Of a stretch of DNA of 64,000 bases, positions 35,246-44,936 are shown in pieces. Position 1 is the stretch's first letter. Each line of letters begins with the position of its first letter. Where the stretch lies: NCBI GenBank assembly GCA_003116975.1, contig BGKB01000005.1:563880-627879 (forward strand). Reading direction: 5' to 3'. The stretch comes from Aurantiochytrium sp. KH105 (Eukaryota; Sar; Bigyra; Thraustochytrida; Thraustochytriidae). Made by a program: the position numbers and the translations under genes. The notes beneath the pieces were generated by a model, which was not told where the DNA came from, made no database searches, and saw only the letters and a list, made by a program, of their open reading frames with translations.

Positions 35246-37029
35246 TCAATCATACAGGTCGCTCTCCTCGTCAGCCTTGGCCTGGAGTGCACGCAAGAAA
35301 GCGCCGATGCCATCGCCACGTTGAAGCTCCGCGGCGCCGGCCATGGGATCAAGACCAAAATTGGTCATGACAGAGTTGAAGTTGTCTGATTGCAGTGCAT
35401 GCGAGAGCATGGCAAAGGCTTGCCTGACTTGCGGACTCGACAGCGAGTATCGCAGCTCCTGGTCTGTTTGTCGATCCTCTGGCAAGAACTGCATGAGTTC
35501 GTCGCGAATGGCTGGATCCTCGAGCATCGGGAGAAGTTCCGAAGCCCTGTAAATTTCGTTTAATGGCGGTGTGCGCTGTTGCTGCATGGCGCCCGAGACG
35601 CCGGCAAGGGCACGCTGAAGATCCTCAGCGGTAAATTGCTGCTGAGTCCCGCTGGCAGCCGGGGCATCGGTGGATGCCCCGCTCGTCGAAGCCGCCGTGG
35701 TGGAAGCTGCGGGGGCCGCAGGAGCTGATCCAGAGCCTGTGGAGTAAAAAGCAAAAAAACATGGAATCCGGTTAGTTTCGATCTATCAACAACAAGCAAC
35801 CGACCGACCGACCGACCGACCGACTGCAGGGACTGACTGGCCTCACGACGCGGATATAAGCCCGACGCAAAGCGCTTCGTCTACTCGCTCAAAGCAGCTT
35901 TTAACTAGCACCTGAGCGTGCACGCGCAAATGTCAAAGCCAGGAGCAAGATTCTGAATATACTGCACGACACGACACGACACGGCACGGCACGGCACTGC
36001 GCCACCAAACAGTCCGAGAGTCAGACAGATCGCTCGACAGATGCGGCCAGGCCAGCAAAGAGGAATAAAGCTGGCGAGCGCTAAGCCTTGCGTCGGGTTT
36101 TTATCATCAGTTGTAAAAGTCGTCGTCCTTGCCCTCGTCGTCTTCGTCGTTGTTGTCGCGGTTGCGACGATTTCTAGACCGACCTGAGCTTCCCTCCTCT
36201 TCGTCGTCGTCGTCGTCATCATTGTCGCCGCCGCGCCGATGCTGGCTACGGCTCGAGCTTGGGTTCCCAGAGCCTGCACAGTCGCAAGTCAGATGACAAA
36301 GGGGTTGTGCGATACGATGCGGTGCGATGCAATGCGATGTGATGCGATGCAATGCGATGCGACGCGATACGCAAGAACGTCCGCGCGTAAGCAAGAAAAT
36401 GGATTGATCATCCAAAGCGTTAGTCAGACCTCTTCTCTCTTACTCCTGTCCTTTTTAGCTCCATTTCCCATGCCTTGTCTTTGTAACGTACCGCCCGTCA
36501 TACCAAAACCCTGCAGCACGCTCTGTAGCTGACTCTCGTCAAGCTGCTGGCGGCCATTGCCACCGCCAGCGCCAAATTGGGACAAGAGCTGCATCATGGC
36601 GTGCTGATCCGGGGCTCCCGATGCGGTGCCACCTGCGCCACCAAGGCTGCCGACAGGAGCAGCAGGCGGGTTCGACATGTACTCGTTAAGCTTGCGAGCA
36701 TTTTCCTCGTCATCCTCCTTCTTGCCTTGCATCCAAAAGAAGTTACGGCGGCGGGAGTTGTTGAACTGCAACAGGTACACGCGGTCTTCGCGACGGCCGG
36801 TGTTCACCTTGGTGAAGGTCTGGCTCTGGGGGAAAACAAGGAGATCCTCTTCGACCTGGCCGCTGGGGCGCAGCTTCCACACAAGGTGGATGGCGCCCTC
36901 GTTGCCGCGCGTAAGGCACAGCTGGCCCTTGCGCGGGTCTGCCTCGACCTTCCACACGCCCTCCGCGCCGCGTTTCTCCGTGGCATTCATCATGCCCGCC
37001 TTGAACTCGAAGAGCGTCACGCTCGCCAT
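35246..37029 (-). CDS. RPN13: Proteasomal ubiquitin receptor Rpn13/ADRM1, DEUBAD isoform
   Basis: Ubiquitin receptor of the 26S proteasome lid/base junction. Exon 1 (37029-36492) encodes the Pru domain: LFEFKAGMMN, LCLTRGNEGAIHLVWKLRPSG, DLLVFPQSQTF, FFWMQGKKEDDEENARKLNEYMSNPP, then a Gly/Gln linker. It ends after one base of a Gly codon at a GTACGT donor (intron from 36491). Exon 2b (35736-35246, acceptor ACAG at 35737) supplies the UCH37-binding DEUBAD domain (LLPMLEDPAIRDELMQFLPE to GDGIGAFLRALQAKADEESDLYD). Spliced length is 342 aa against about 407 in human. A second acceptor-exon at 36273-36107 fits the same donor and phase (separate entry). The start MASVTLFEF is the natural Pru beginning; the open frame upstream is antisense to the FAM133-like gene. 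Confidence 0.9.
36107..36273 (-). CDS. Alternative 3' exon of Rpn13 encoding an acidic tail
   Basis: Lies inside the intron between Rpn13 exons 1 and 2b. It has a TGTGCAG acceptor (ending 36274), the same phase as exon 2b and the same first seven bases (GCTCTGG), so it also begins with Gly-Ser-Gly after splicing. It encodes 55 residues: GSGNPSSSRSQHRRGG, a run of Asp/Glu, an Arg/Ser/Asn block, then DDEGKDDDFYN and a stop. Using it gives a 234-aa Rpn13 that keeps the Pru domain but lacks DEUBAD. A third possibility, intron retention, would end the protein with about 20 other residues at 36424. Whether the exon is used needs RNA evidence. Confidence 0.55.
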
Positions 37030-37575
37030 CGTGCCGCGCCGCCAGGGTCCAGGCTCGCGCGCTCGCTCGCTCGCTCGCTCGCTCGCTTCCGTGCGCACGC
37101 GGGGTCGCGGGATCGATGATCTTCGTTCGACTTTGCTCGCCCCGTTCAACGCGCGGGAGAAGACGGAAAAGAAGCTTCGCCCCGTTCGCCGCCGCCGCAA
37201 GTGCCGCAAACGCCATTCCGCACTTGCGCCGGCGCGAAGCCGCACTTGCGGGGCGGCGGCAAGTCGGGCACCGCCGCGCAAGTCGGGCACCGCCGCGCGC
37301 AAGTGCGGAATGACGGCGCGGCAAGGGCTGAATGGCCGCCCGCAAGTCGGGAATGCTGCCGCAAGTGGAGAATGCCGCCGCGAGAGGGAACAGCGGCGCC
37401 CTCCACGCGCAAAACGCGGGCGCCGCTTCCACAGGCGCGCCGCCGCGTCTCTCCGCGCGCCCGCCCGCGCTGGCCTCGCGGCGCGTCCTCTCTCGCGGTG
37501 CAGAACGCCGACCGGCGGTCGCCGTCGCGCGTGGTGTCCTCGCGGGGGCGGATCAACCGGATCAGCAGCAACAAG
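37030..37575. promoter_or_regulatory. Divergent promoter of Rpn13 and FAM133-like gene
   Basis: This holds the densest cluster of the recurring word. Between 37195 and 37385 are at least seven copies of CGCAAGTG / CACTTGCG / CGCAAGTCGGG, several followed by GGAATG or GAATGCCG. A GCTCGCTCGCTCGC run precedes it near the Rpn13 start (37060-37087). Confidence 0.6.
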
Positions 37576-38496
37576 ATGGAGATTGGGCCTCGAAAACCCG
37601 ATGAGGCGACCAAGGCCAAGCCCGCGCCGCTGAGCCTGCAGTCGATGATTCTGGCGCAGCAGGCGCGAGGGGAAACCGTGGACCCGCTGTTGCTCAAGGT
37701 CGGCCGCGAAATGTCGACGATTGAAGACCGGATCGGAGACACGAGCCGGCCCGACTGGGAAGACTTCAAGCAGCAGCACATGGACAAGCTCGGACATAAC
37801 ATGGAGGACGCCATGGAGGAGTACAAGCGCGCACTTGATGCCGAACGCGAGGAAAAACTGCGTGCCATGCAACAAGACTCGAACAAAAGGTCTAAAAGGG
37901 AAAAGAAGAAAAGTAAAAAGCACAAAAAGTCCAAGAAAAACCACAAACGAAAGCACAAGAGCCGCCGACGCCGCGACGACGATAGTGACGACGATAGTGA
38001 CGACGATGACACTAGCAGCAACAGCGAAAGTGGCGACAGGAAAAGCCGAAAGAGGCGTGACTCCTCGAAAAGGAGCAAAAGGCGGAGCAATCGCTACGAC
38101 AAGCGAAAGAGGGATGCGAGCGACAGCGAGAGCGACAGTGATACTTCTAGACCTCGAGACAAGGCCAATCATGACGCCGAGAGTGACGACGGCGGTAAGA
38201 GTAGCAAAAACGGTCACAGAGACCGCAGCGCTAAAAGAAGCACGAAAAGAAGCAAACACAAACGGAGAAAGCACCGCCGCAAGAGCGACAGCGATAGTAG
38301 TAGAAGTAGCGACAACGACGATCACGACGGCGTCGGCGAAAAAAAGGACAATCGCAAAGCTGACGGGGAAAGACGACACCGGCACAAGCGCAGGCGGAAA
38401 CATAGTCGCAGTCGCAGCCGCAGCCCGGGACCTCGCAGCAAATCGGCGGGAACAAAGAGTCCCTTGGCCGAGAATGACCGCGAGGTGACATCGTAG
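37576..38496 (+). CDS. Lys/Arg/Ser-rich nuclear protein, FAM133-like
   Basis: 306 aa from the ATG at 37576. The first 100 residues are folded or helical: LSLQSMILAQQARG, IGDTSRPDWEDFKQQHMDK, then a coiled helix MEEYKRALDAEREEKL. The remainder is a highly charged low-complexity region of KKSKKHKK, RRR-DDDSDDD blocks and RS dipeptides (HSRSRSRSPGPRS), with many nuclear-localisation-like clusters. The Trp-Glu-Asp segment followed by a helix and a Lys/Ser-rich tail resembles FAM133 proteins, so a role in RNA processing is possible. The match is weak and rests on layout more than residues. It shares its promoter with Rpn13. Confidence 0.6.
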   Translation: MEIGPRKPDEATKAKPAPLSLQSMILAQQARGETVDPLLLKVGREMSTIEDRIGDTSRPDWEDFKQQHMDKLGHNMEDAMEEYKRALDAEREEKLRAMQQDSNKRSKREKKKSKKHKKSKKNHKRKHKSRRRRDDDSDDDSDDDDTSSNSESGDRKSRKRRDSSKRSKRRSNRYDKRKRDASDSESDSDTSRPRDKANHDAESDDGGKSSKNGHRDRSAKRSTKRSKHKRRKHRRKSDSDSSRSSDNDDHDGVGEKKDNRKADGERRHRHKRRRKHSRSRSRSPGPRSKSAGTKSPLAENDREVTS

Positions 38497-38710
38497 AGCT
38501 CTTGGACAAGCAATTTATTGTCTGAAAGATTGAAAAAATTTGGAAGCTAGGAAAAGAAAATATAGAAAAATCAGTGACTACAAAAGGCTTGTTCTGCAAC
38601 GCAGACATCTTTCGACCCCGTGAGTGCTGCTGTCAAGGGGAAGCTGAACAGCGAGAGGTACGCTTTTAATATTTTAAAAAAGGGACGAGCAAAGAATCAA
38701 TCTAAACACA

Positions 38711-40831
38711 CTACAAGATTTCATGAGAAGGCATACGGACCTCCGAACCGTTGTCTTGCGACCGAGCTTGCATGAGTGTTCGTCGATGCCGTTCCGAGGC
38801 AGCCTCAATGGAAATGCGATCTCGCTCCTCAAAAGGCGACGTGAGAATGTAGCTGGTCTCTGGCTCCGCAATGGTTTTGTGCAAGAACATGCTGAGTACA
38901 ATTAAAACCAGTGCCACCTTGTTGTACGAGGATACAACAATTTGAGTTGGAACGTCTTTCGAAACATTTGGCTGGAAATTGATGTCGTAAATGATGAGCG
39001 CGGACCAGCCAATAGGAATAGCAAGCGCTGTACAAATACGAAGACAAAGTTCCGTGGCCTTGCGCATAATATAAAGCGTGAGCATGTGGTACGAGAAGCT
39101 AACGAGCAAAAAGAGAATGAGCAGCGGCAACAGCGGCTTGCACCAGTCGGGGTCTGCATGACCAATGTATCCAATGCCTGTTTCTTTGCCAAGAAGAATA
39201 CACTGCAGACCTTGTGAGACCTCTTCATCGAGACCGTGGAGCTCCATGCTCACGTTGGACCACTTGCGTGTGGGATGCTGAAGATGACGGCCGATGGGAG
39301 CCAAAATGACGCCGAAAAGAAATTGCATTGGGACAAGCCAGCCGTGCAGCATCATGGGCGCAACAGGTAGCGAGTATCGCACGAGAGTCCGCTCCTCGCA
39401 AATGGCGGAGAGCGCTGCTGGCACTGCAGCAAGCAAGAAGATTAATGTGCTCGAGGCGCAGTCTGCATTGTAAACGTGGCAATAGGACTTTGCACCGAGA
39501 GCAGAGACGCTGTTCGATATGACAGGGAAAAGGCCAATTGCAACACCGCACACCACCAGGAACATGGACATGATTGCATATGGCTGGTTGACAATGAACC
39601 GCCGGGTCTTTCTCAGTGTCCGCTCGAAGGCAAGCCGGAAACAGCCTGCGTCTGAGGTCACCTCGGGCGACAAATTGACCCGCGATGCATTCTGCTGCTG
39701 TTGCCGGTTACGTTGCTCGAGCATGAGCTGGTGCTGCGCTTGTTGCAGCATAGGCTCGGCCGGCGAGTCGTCTGAGAGCCAGTACTCGGGAAGATTTGGC
39801 ATCCAGTAGCGAACTGCAATCATGATACCGGTAAGTAGTGCCCCAAAGAGTTTTGTGAGCGGGATGGAAGCGTTGACGAGAAGAATGGTCAGGGGTGCCG
39901 GAACAGAGCCGCTAGAAACGACTTGCATGATCAGATGAAGAGCATTAAGGAAGGCGAGCAGCACGAACCAGGTCTTTGGAAAGTCGCACGATTCCATGGC
40001 ATTGCGAGAATACTTGCACGAGTACCAAATGGCCGAACCAATGGCGAGCGGGACGTGCGTGAGCATCAAGAGTTGAGCCAGCACGTAGCGGTAGTCGCGC
40101 AGCTCGTCCACCATGGTATGGTCGGCCATGACTTTGAGGAGAACAGGTTCGAGAGCGGTGACACAGATTAGTGCCACGGCTGCGAGGAAAAGCTGAATGT
40201 TATGTGAAAGCATCAGCGACGAGGGGTCCTCGGGGTCGTCCTCCGAGTCCAACTCGAGGTAGTCATCCCGCTGGCTTGCCCGAATTGCGTCAATGCTGTC
40301 GACCATGAATCCGCATGAACGAAGCAGCGAAATGATCCCAGTCTTCACGAGCCTCCATAGTCTCGCAGCGCGATTTCTCGCGGTCTGCGCGTTTTGTGCG
40401 CAGCAGTTGCCGCGGTCGAACTCGATCCCTTCGTTAAGCCGTTCGAATCTTGCTGCAGTTCGTGGTGACGATGGCGTGGACAGCAACCTCCTCTGCGGGT
40501 ACCCTCCATAGCCTGTGCTTCCGCCGCCGCTGCTGCTACCCACGGCGCTCGCGCCGCTGCCGCGGCCTCCCCCGACGGTGGACGTCGTGACCCGGGACGC
40601 TGTCAGCAAAGCGCCACCTCCTCCAGCTCCACCTCGTCCTCCTGCGCCGCCGCTGCTGCTACCACCAACACCGTCATCGCCGCTGCCGAAGCGGCCGAGG
40701 CCGTCGGCCTCGCTACCGTCCCCGCGCAACATCTCGCGCCGCGCCGCTGGCCAAATGCAGGACTGACTGCCGGCGTCGACCACGCAATCTTGCTTGAGCT
40801 TCGCCTTTATTTTACTACTTGCTCTTGACAT
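38711..40831 (-). CDS. CRT-like (chloroquine-resistance-transporter-like) DMT protein
   Basis: Polytopic membrane protein of the drug/metabolite transporter superfamily resembling CRT-like transporters, which in other organisms move peptides, glutathione or drugs across vacuolar or plastid membranes. From the ATG at 40831 it is 706 aa; the ATG at 40732 (MLRGDGSEADG) gives 673, and the frame opens at 40894. A long Gly/Ser-rich soluble N-terminus is followed by about ten hydrophobic segments. The motif SGSVPAPLTILLVNASIPLTKLFGALL corresponds to the conserved CRT/CLT segment after helix 3. A Gln-rich loop (about 330-360) splits the halves. The luminal loop between later helices has several cysteines, as in CRT proteins. 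Substrate and compartment are not determinable. Confidence 0.7.
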   Translation of the reverse strand: MSRASSKIKAKLKQDCVVDAGSQSCIWPAARREMLRGDGSEADGLGRFGSGDDGVGGSSSGGAGGRGGAGGGGALLTASRVTTSTVGGGRGSGASAVGSSSGGGSTGYGGYPQRRLLSTPSSPRTAARFERLNEGIEFDRGNCCAQNAQTARNRAARLWRLVKTGIISLLRSCGFMVDSIDAIRASQRDDYLELDSEDDPEDPSSLMLSHNIQLFLAAVALICVTALEPVLLKVMADHTMVDELRDYRYVLAQLLMLTHVPLAIGSAIWYSCKYSRNAMESCDFPKTWFVLLAFLNALHLIMQVVSSGSVPAPLTILLVNASIPLTKLFGALLTGIMIAVRYWMPNLPEYWLSDDSPAEPMLQQAQHQLMLEQRNRQQQQNASRVNLSPEVTSDAGCFRLAFERTLRKTRRFIVNQPYAIMSMFLVVCGVAIGLFPVISNSVSALGAKSYCHVYNADCASSTLIFLLAAVPAALSAICEERTLVRYSLPVAPMMLHGWLVPMQFLFGVILAPIGRHLQHPTRKWSNVSMELHGLDEEVSQGLQCILLGKETGIGYIGHADPDWCKPLLPLLILFLLVSFSYHMLTLYIMRKATELCLRICTALAIPIGWSALIIYDINFQPNVSKDVPTQIVVSSYNKVALVLIVLSMFLHKTIAEPETSYILTSPFEERDRISIEAASERHRRTLMQARSQDNGSEVRMPSHEIL

Positions 40832-41318
40832 TCCAGGCGCTGCTGGCAGGAGAACAAGCAAGGGAGAACAAGATAACAACTTTAGAAGGACCAACGAGAC
40901 ACGTGCTGCCGCAGGAAATTGTGCAGAGGCCTCACGGCTTCTGCTGGCGGGTCGGCTGGCTGGGGCTGATCACGACGGGTATATCAAGACGAGCATTGAT
41001 TGCCATTCGAGTCTTTGACAGCTAGTGGATGATAATACGTAGACGCTGGATGTGAAAGAAGTAGGCCTACTAGGTGAAGTGGTGGTGTCCCAGAACGGGA
41101 CTGTAAGATCATGAGGTCATTGGTTTTTTCTACTACAAAGGGAGAAAGAGAGCGAGAAGGCGCGAGAGTTTGCTCGCTCATTCGAATCGACGAAAAGGGA
41201 AAAGAGACAGGAGAGGAAAGAAAGTCCGATCTGCACAGTGTAAGGGTAAGGCGCTCTCCTTTTTCATCGACAGGAGATGCTTTCTAGGTCTACAATGGGT
41301 TACTGCCTTGTTTGCACG
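40832..41318. other. Intergenic between CRT-like and TFIIB-like genes
   Basis: Upstream sequence of the CRT-like gene and 3' sequence of the TFIIB-like gene. I see no gene or repeat. Confidence 0.45.
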
Positions 41319-42755
41319 TTAGCAACGAGTGCGAAGCTTTTTCGCCTTGGAAGGGCGCGCCTTGCGCTTGGTCGTCTGAACCGAACGCGAAGAAGAGCGT
41401 GACTTGGCAAGAACTCCTGACGTTGTGGTCTCGCTTTGAGCACCACTCGAGGAAAGTTTGCTCGTGTCGGAGACTCCTGCGGCGTCGACACCGGGCCCTC
41501 CCTGAAGAAACTTGCGCTTGAGACTTCCAGGCGCGGCCGCCAATAAAAGGTCGCGCGACGGATGGGTCTTGGTTTCTGCTGAGGCGTCCACAACGATGGA
41601 ATCCTTCTCCTTGGCACGGGAAACGATGGCATTCACGGCGGCCGATTGCTGCTGCTCGGACTGCTGTTCATGCTGAGGATTCTGTTGTGGCTGATGCTTG
41701 TTGTGCATGCTCGCTTCCTCTTCCTCTTCGCCTGTCACGGAGCTGACCATGTCAGTGCCTGCAGGGCTCTGCACTTCGGCGAAAGCAGGCGAAAGGGGCC
41801 ACAAGGGGTCGCTTGTGGTCTTGGTTTGTGCAGGCGCCGATGGCGCTAGCGTTTGATTTGTTTCAAGTGAGACTCGTTCGCCTCGGGTCTCCTGTGTTGA
41901 AGACAAGCTATCCACGCGGGGCTTGGGTTTGGCCTCGGCCAACGGTGCAAGTCCTGGCGCGAGTTTGCACCGATGAAGCCGGACATCCTTTTTACACGAA
42001 AAAGCACGTCTGCAACGCTTGCAAGAAAACGTAGGGGGTGGTTTTCCATCCTCGTTGAGTGCCCGTCTTTTGAGAAGCGTCGACGCGGCGTCGGCACACG
42101 CCTGAACGACCTTGGAGAATCCACAGAGTCGTTCCAGGCCTTCCGAGTACGCCTCGAACATGCGGGCGGCGATTTCGACGGTGCGGTCGTCGCTGCAGAG
42201 TGCCTCGAGGTCAGCGCGGGCCTTCCGTGCAAGTTTGTTCTTGTGTAGTCGCGTTGTGAGCCAGCCAGAGCGCGCGCGTTCTCGGAGGGCACGGTCGAGT
42301 TCATAGCTTTCGCGCGTGGAACTCTCCGAGTACTGTGCGGCGCCAGCGCCAAAATGAGCATCCTGGCCGTTGCGCTCCCAGGCAAACCCGCTGCAGCCGC
42401 ACTGCAGACACGTGACGTCGCCGCCCTTCTCGTCGACGACCCGTGTTTGCGAGGCGCCGCAGCGCCGGCAAGGAACGAATTTTTCCACGACCTGTGGCTT
42501 GGCCTGCTCCATGGCCTCGAGGTACGCGCGCAGGACGCTTTGTCTCAGCTGCGCGACGGCCTTGGCGCGTTTCTTGGCTTCGGCCTCCTGGCGCAGACGC
42601 GCACGCCGCTGCTGCTCCTGCTGCTGCTGCTCTAGCTGCAGGCGTTGGCGGCGCTGGGCCTCGCGCGACGACTGGTTTCCCAGCATCGTCGCGCCCAGCC
42701 GGTCCTGCCCCTGCGCCTCCCGCGCGGCGCCGGCGGGCGCGGCGCGCTCGCCCAT
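41319..42755 (-). CDS. TFIIB-like zinc-ribbon protein with C-terminal zinc finger
   Basis: 478 aa from the ATG at 42755 (a second ATG at 42686 is possible). A Gln/Arg-rich coiled helix (about 30-75) precedes a zinc ribbon, CRRC(96-99)...CLQC(116-119), with VVDEKGGDV between, the spacing and central sequence of TFIIB/TFIIS-type ribbons. Residues 175-232 (DRTVEIAARMFEAYSEG to VVQACADAASTLLKRRAL) resemble one cyclin-like TFIIB repeat. A C-x2-C-x12-H-x-C finger follows at 245-263. The remaining 210 residues are disordered, Ser/Gln/Pro-rich, ending with basic NLS-like clusters. I infer a nuclear transcription-related factor. Assignment to the TFIIB family is tentative, since a second cyclin repeat is missing. 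Confidence 0.6.
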   Translation of the reverse strand: MGERAAPAGAAREAQGQDRLGATMLGNQSSREAQRRQRLQLEQQQQEQQRRARLRQEAEAKKRAKAVAQLRQSVLRAYLEAMEQAKPQVVEKFVPCRRCGASQTRVVDEKGGDVTCLQCGCSGFAWERNGQDAHFGAGAAQYSESSTRESYELDRALRERARSGWLTTRLHKNKLARKARADLEALCSDDRTVEIAARMFEAYSEGLERLCGFSKVVQACADAASTLLKRRALNEDGKPPPTFSCKRCRRAFSCKKDVRLHRCKLAPGLAPLAEAKPKPRVDSLSSTQETRGERVSLETNQTLAPSAPAQTKTTSDPLWPLSPAFAEVQSPAGTDMVSSVTGEEEEEASMHNKHQPQQNPQHEQQSEQQQSAAVNAIVSRAKEKDSIVVDASAETKTHPSRDLLLAAAPGSLKRKFLQGGPGVDAAGVSDTSKLSSSGAQSETTTSGVLAKSRSSSRSVQTTKRKARPSKAKKLRTRC

Positions 42756-43754
42756 GTCGTCCGGCCCGGACGTCCTCGCCCGAGTTCTGCTTTGCTCGCC
42801 CGGCCCTCGCCCCGCCCCGCCCCGCCTCGCCCGGGAGAGAGCGGCCTCTGCGCGCCTCGCTCGCTGGTCGCGGGACCGCGGTCCCGGTGGCTGGCAGCCG
42901 CGTCCTCTCTCCTCCAGACGGGCCGATTCTCCGAGTCTCGTCGCTTCTTCCCCTCGCTGCGGCGGGGGCCGCGCCTGGCCTCCCGCGCGCCCGCCTTCCC
43001 GCCCGCGCGCGCGCGCTCTTGCGCGTCTGCGCCGCCTCCGCGCGCCCTCGCGCCGCCTCCGCGTCTGCCTCGTTCGCTCTCGCCCCTTTTTGTTTCTCTC
43101 TCTTCTCCCCTCTCCCCTCGCCCGCCCCTTTCCCGCTATCCGACCTATCCGCGCCCCCCCCCCGCTTAGGTCCCTTTCCCCCCCCCCCCGCCGCCGCCCC
43201 GCCCCGCGCACACACGCCCGCGGGCGCGTTCCCGCGGCGGGAACCCCCGGCGGGGGGGGGGCGGAAACCGGGCTATCGGTAGGGTTAGGGTAGGATAGGC
43301 CGGGCGGCGGAGGGCCAGGGCGGGCGGGGAACGCGGGGCGCGGGGCGCGGCGGGGCGCAGAAGGGCGCAAGCAGGGCGGGCGCGCGGGGAGGAATGGGTG
43401 GAAAAGAGGGGGAAGCGGCGGCGAGGAGGCGGGGCGGGCAGGCAGTTCGCGTTGAGAGGGAGACGAGACCAGGTGAGTGGGTGGCGCGGCGGCGGGCGCG
43501 GCGGCGCGGAGGGGAGGCGAGGGCGCGCGGGAGCGGGAGACTGACGCTGGAGACGGGACCTGCGTGCGGCACGACGCGACGGACTTCTTTCTCTGCGGAC
43601 CCTGTGGATCGGTGGATGGATGGATGGATTGATTGATTGGCGGTGATTGATTGATCGACGACGACTGGGTGGCGTGCGTGCGTGGCGGGGCTTTGTCTGC
43701 GTGGCGTGCAGCAGAGCGAGTCGACGAGACAGCTCGGAAAGGCCGTCAGGAAAG
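42756..43754. promoter_or_regulatory. Divergent upstream region of TFIIB-like gene and eL6
   Basis: 1 kb, extremely GC-rich, with C-runs at 43155-43190 and G-runs at 43252-43261. A telo-box lies at 43280-43292. TGGATGGATGGATTGATTGATTG occurs near 43613-43638. Open frames through it are Pro/Arg/Gly-rich and considered shadows. Confidence 0.55.
43280..43292 (+). promoter_or_regulatory. Telo-box upstream of eL6
   Basis: TAGGGTTAGGGTA, identical to the element before eS4 (2667-2679), lies 463-475 bases before the eL6 ATG on the same strand as the gene. Confidence 0.55.
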
Positions 43755-44936
43755 ATGTCCACCAAGGTGAGCCGCTCGGCGGTGTACAAGAAGCGCGTCG
43801 AGAAGCGCAACAAGGCCTTCCAGGCCCGCAAGGAGGGAGTCTACTTCGCCGACGATGAGGCCATCCCCAAGGTCAACATCAACAACACCGAGCGACCGAC
43901 CAAGCTCAAGGCCTCGATCAAACCAGGCTCTGTGCTCATCGTGCTCTCCGGCCGCTTCCGTGGCAAGCGCGTTGTTTTCCTCAAGCAGCTCGAGTCGGGC
44001 TACCTTCTCGTGACCGGTACGTTTATTTCTGTCTTTTGTCTCGATTCGCGCAAGTCTCGAAACTTTTGCGAGTCGAGACCTCGTCTTGTCCTTCTCCACC
44101 TTCACCGCCTCCCCGCGTTACCAAGCAAAGCAATGAGAGATACAAAAGTATCGCTCCGTTGCTTTTGTGGGTCTGTTTGTTCATGGCTTGTTCGCTCAAG
44201 CTTCTCAGTTCATGCGATGGGCGCGCTCGATGATCGAAGAACTTTCAGTGAGCGTGGCTAGTTGTGCCGCGAGGTGTCGGCCCAGTCTGACGCTATCGCC
44301 TCCGACTCGTGGCGCGCCCGTGGCTCCGGTGGTCCGATCAGCCGGTCTCCCATCGGCCTCCTCGCGCGCGCTCTGCGAATGTGGGGTGAACGAGAGCCTC
44401 GACTTTGATGCGGTCTCGTGGCACAGCCTGCAAGAGCGCGCAATGATCCATTGCTATGAGAGCTGAGGGCCGCCAAGCGTGAGCAAGCGAACAGAGCAAT
44501 TTCGGGACGCAACAAGGGCGATGAAAAAAGGACGAGAAAGAGAAAGAAGAGAGAAAAATAATCGACTAACAGCGCTCATCCCCCGCAATGTAATTTCATA
44601 GGCCCCTACAAGTGCAACGGCTGCCCCATCCGCCGCATCAACCAGTCCTTTGTCATCGGCACCTCCACACAGGTCGACATCAGCGGCGTCAAGATCCCGG
44701 ACCACATTGACGACAAGTATTTTGCCCGCACCAAGCAGCCAAAGCGTGGCGAGGAGGGCTTCTTCAACCTCCAGAAGGAGATCGACCCCGAGTGGCTCGC
44801 CAAGCGCAAGGAAGACCAGAAGACGGTCGACACTGCCCTTCTCAGCGCCATCGAGAAGGAGCCCCTTCTCATTGAGTACCTCAAGGCCCCCTTCACCTTG
44901 ACCAAGGGCATGGCCCCGCACCTGCTCAAGTTCTAA
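43755..44936 (+). CDS. RPL6: 60S ribosomal protein L6 (eL6)
   Basis: Large-subunit ribosomal protein eL6, 198 aa after splicing. Exon 1 is 43755-44016 ([14 protein letters not shown] to SGYLLVT plus one base of Gly). The intron is 44017-44601 (GTACGT donor, TAG acceptor). Exon 2 is 44602-44936. The junction restores LLVTGPYK. Family landmarks are [49 protein letters not shown] and the C-terminal end. The first 50 residues correspond to the N-terminal extension of eL6, shorter than in animals. Codon bias is strong. The 585-base intron contains a perfect 7-bp stem (GTCTCGA / TCGAGAC near 44053-44080) of unknown meaning. Confidence 0.96.

Noticed and set aside
36424-38403. Minus-strand open frame of 659 codons covering Rpn13 exon 1 and beyond
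   Set aside because: Only the last 200 codons are the Rpn13 Pru exon; the upstream 450 are antisense to the FAM133-like gene and the GC-rich promoter and contain no conserved motif. The protein starts at 37029.
43280-43292. Interstitial telomere or chromosome fusion scar
   Set aside because: Only two repeat units, and the same 13-mer precedes another ribosomal protein gene; a promoter box explains it better.
42301-43293. Several Ala/Arg/Pro-rich frames on both strands
   Set aside because: Overlapping frames in very GC-rich upstream DNA with no motif; shadows of the TFIIB-like gene and its promoter.
44225-44290. C/D snoRNA in the eL6 intron (ATGATC box, CTGA box)
   Set aside because: The boxes are imperfect, no terminal stem joins them and no rRNA target could be checked.
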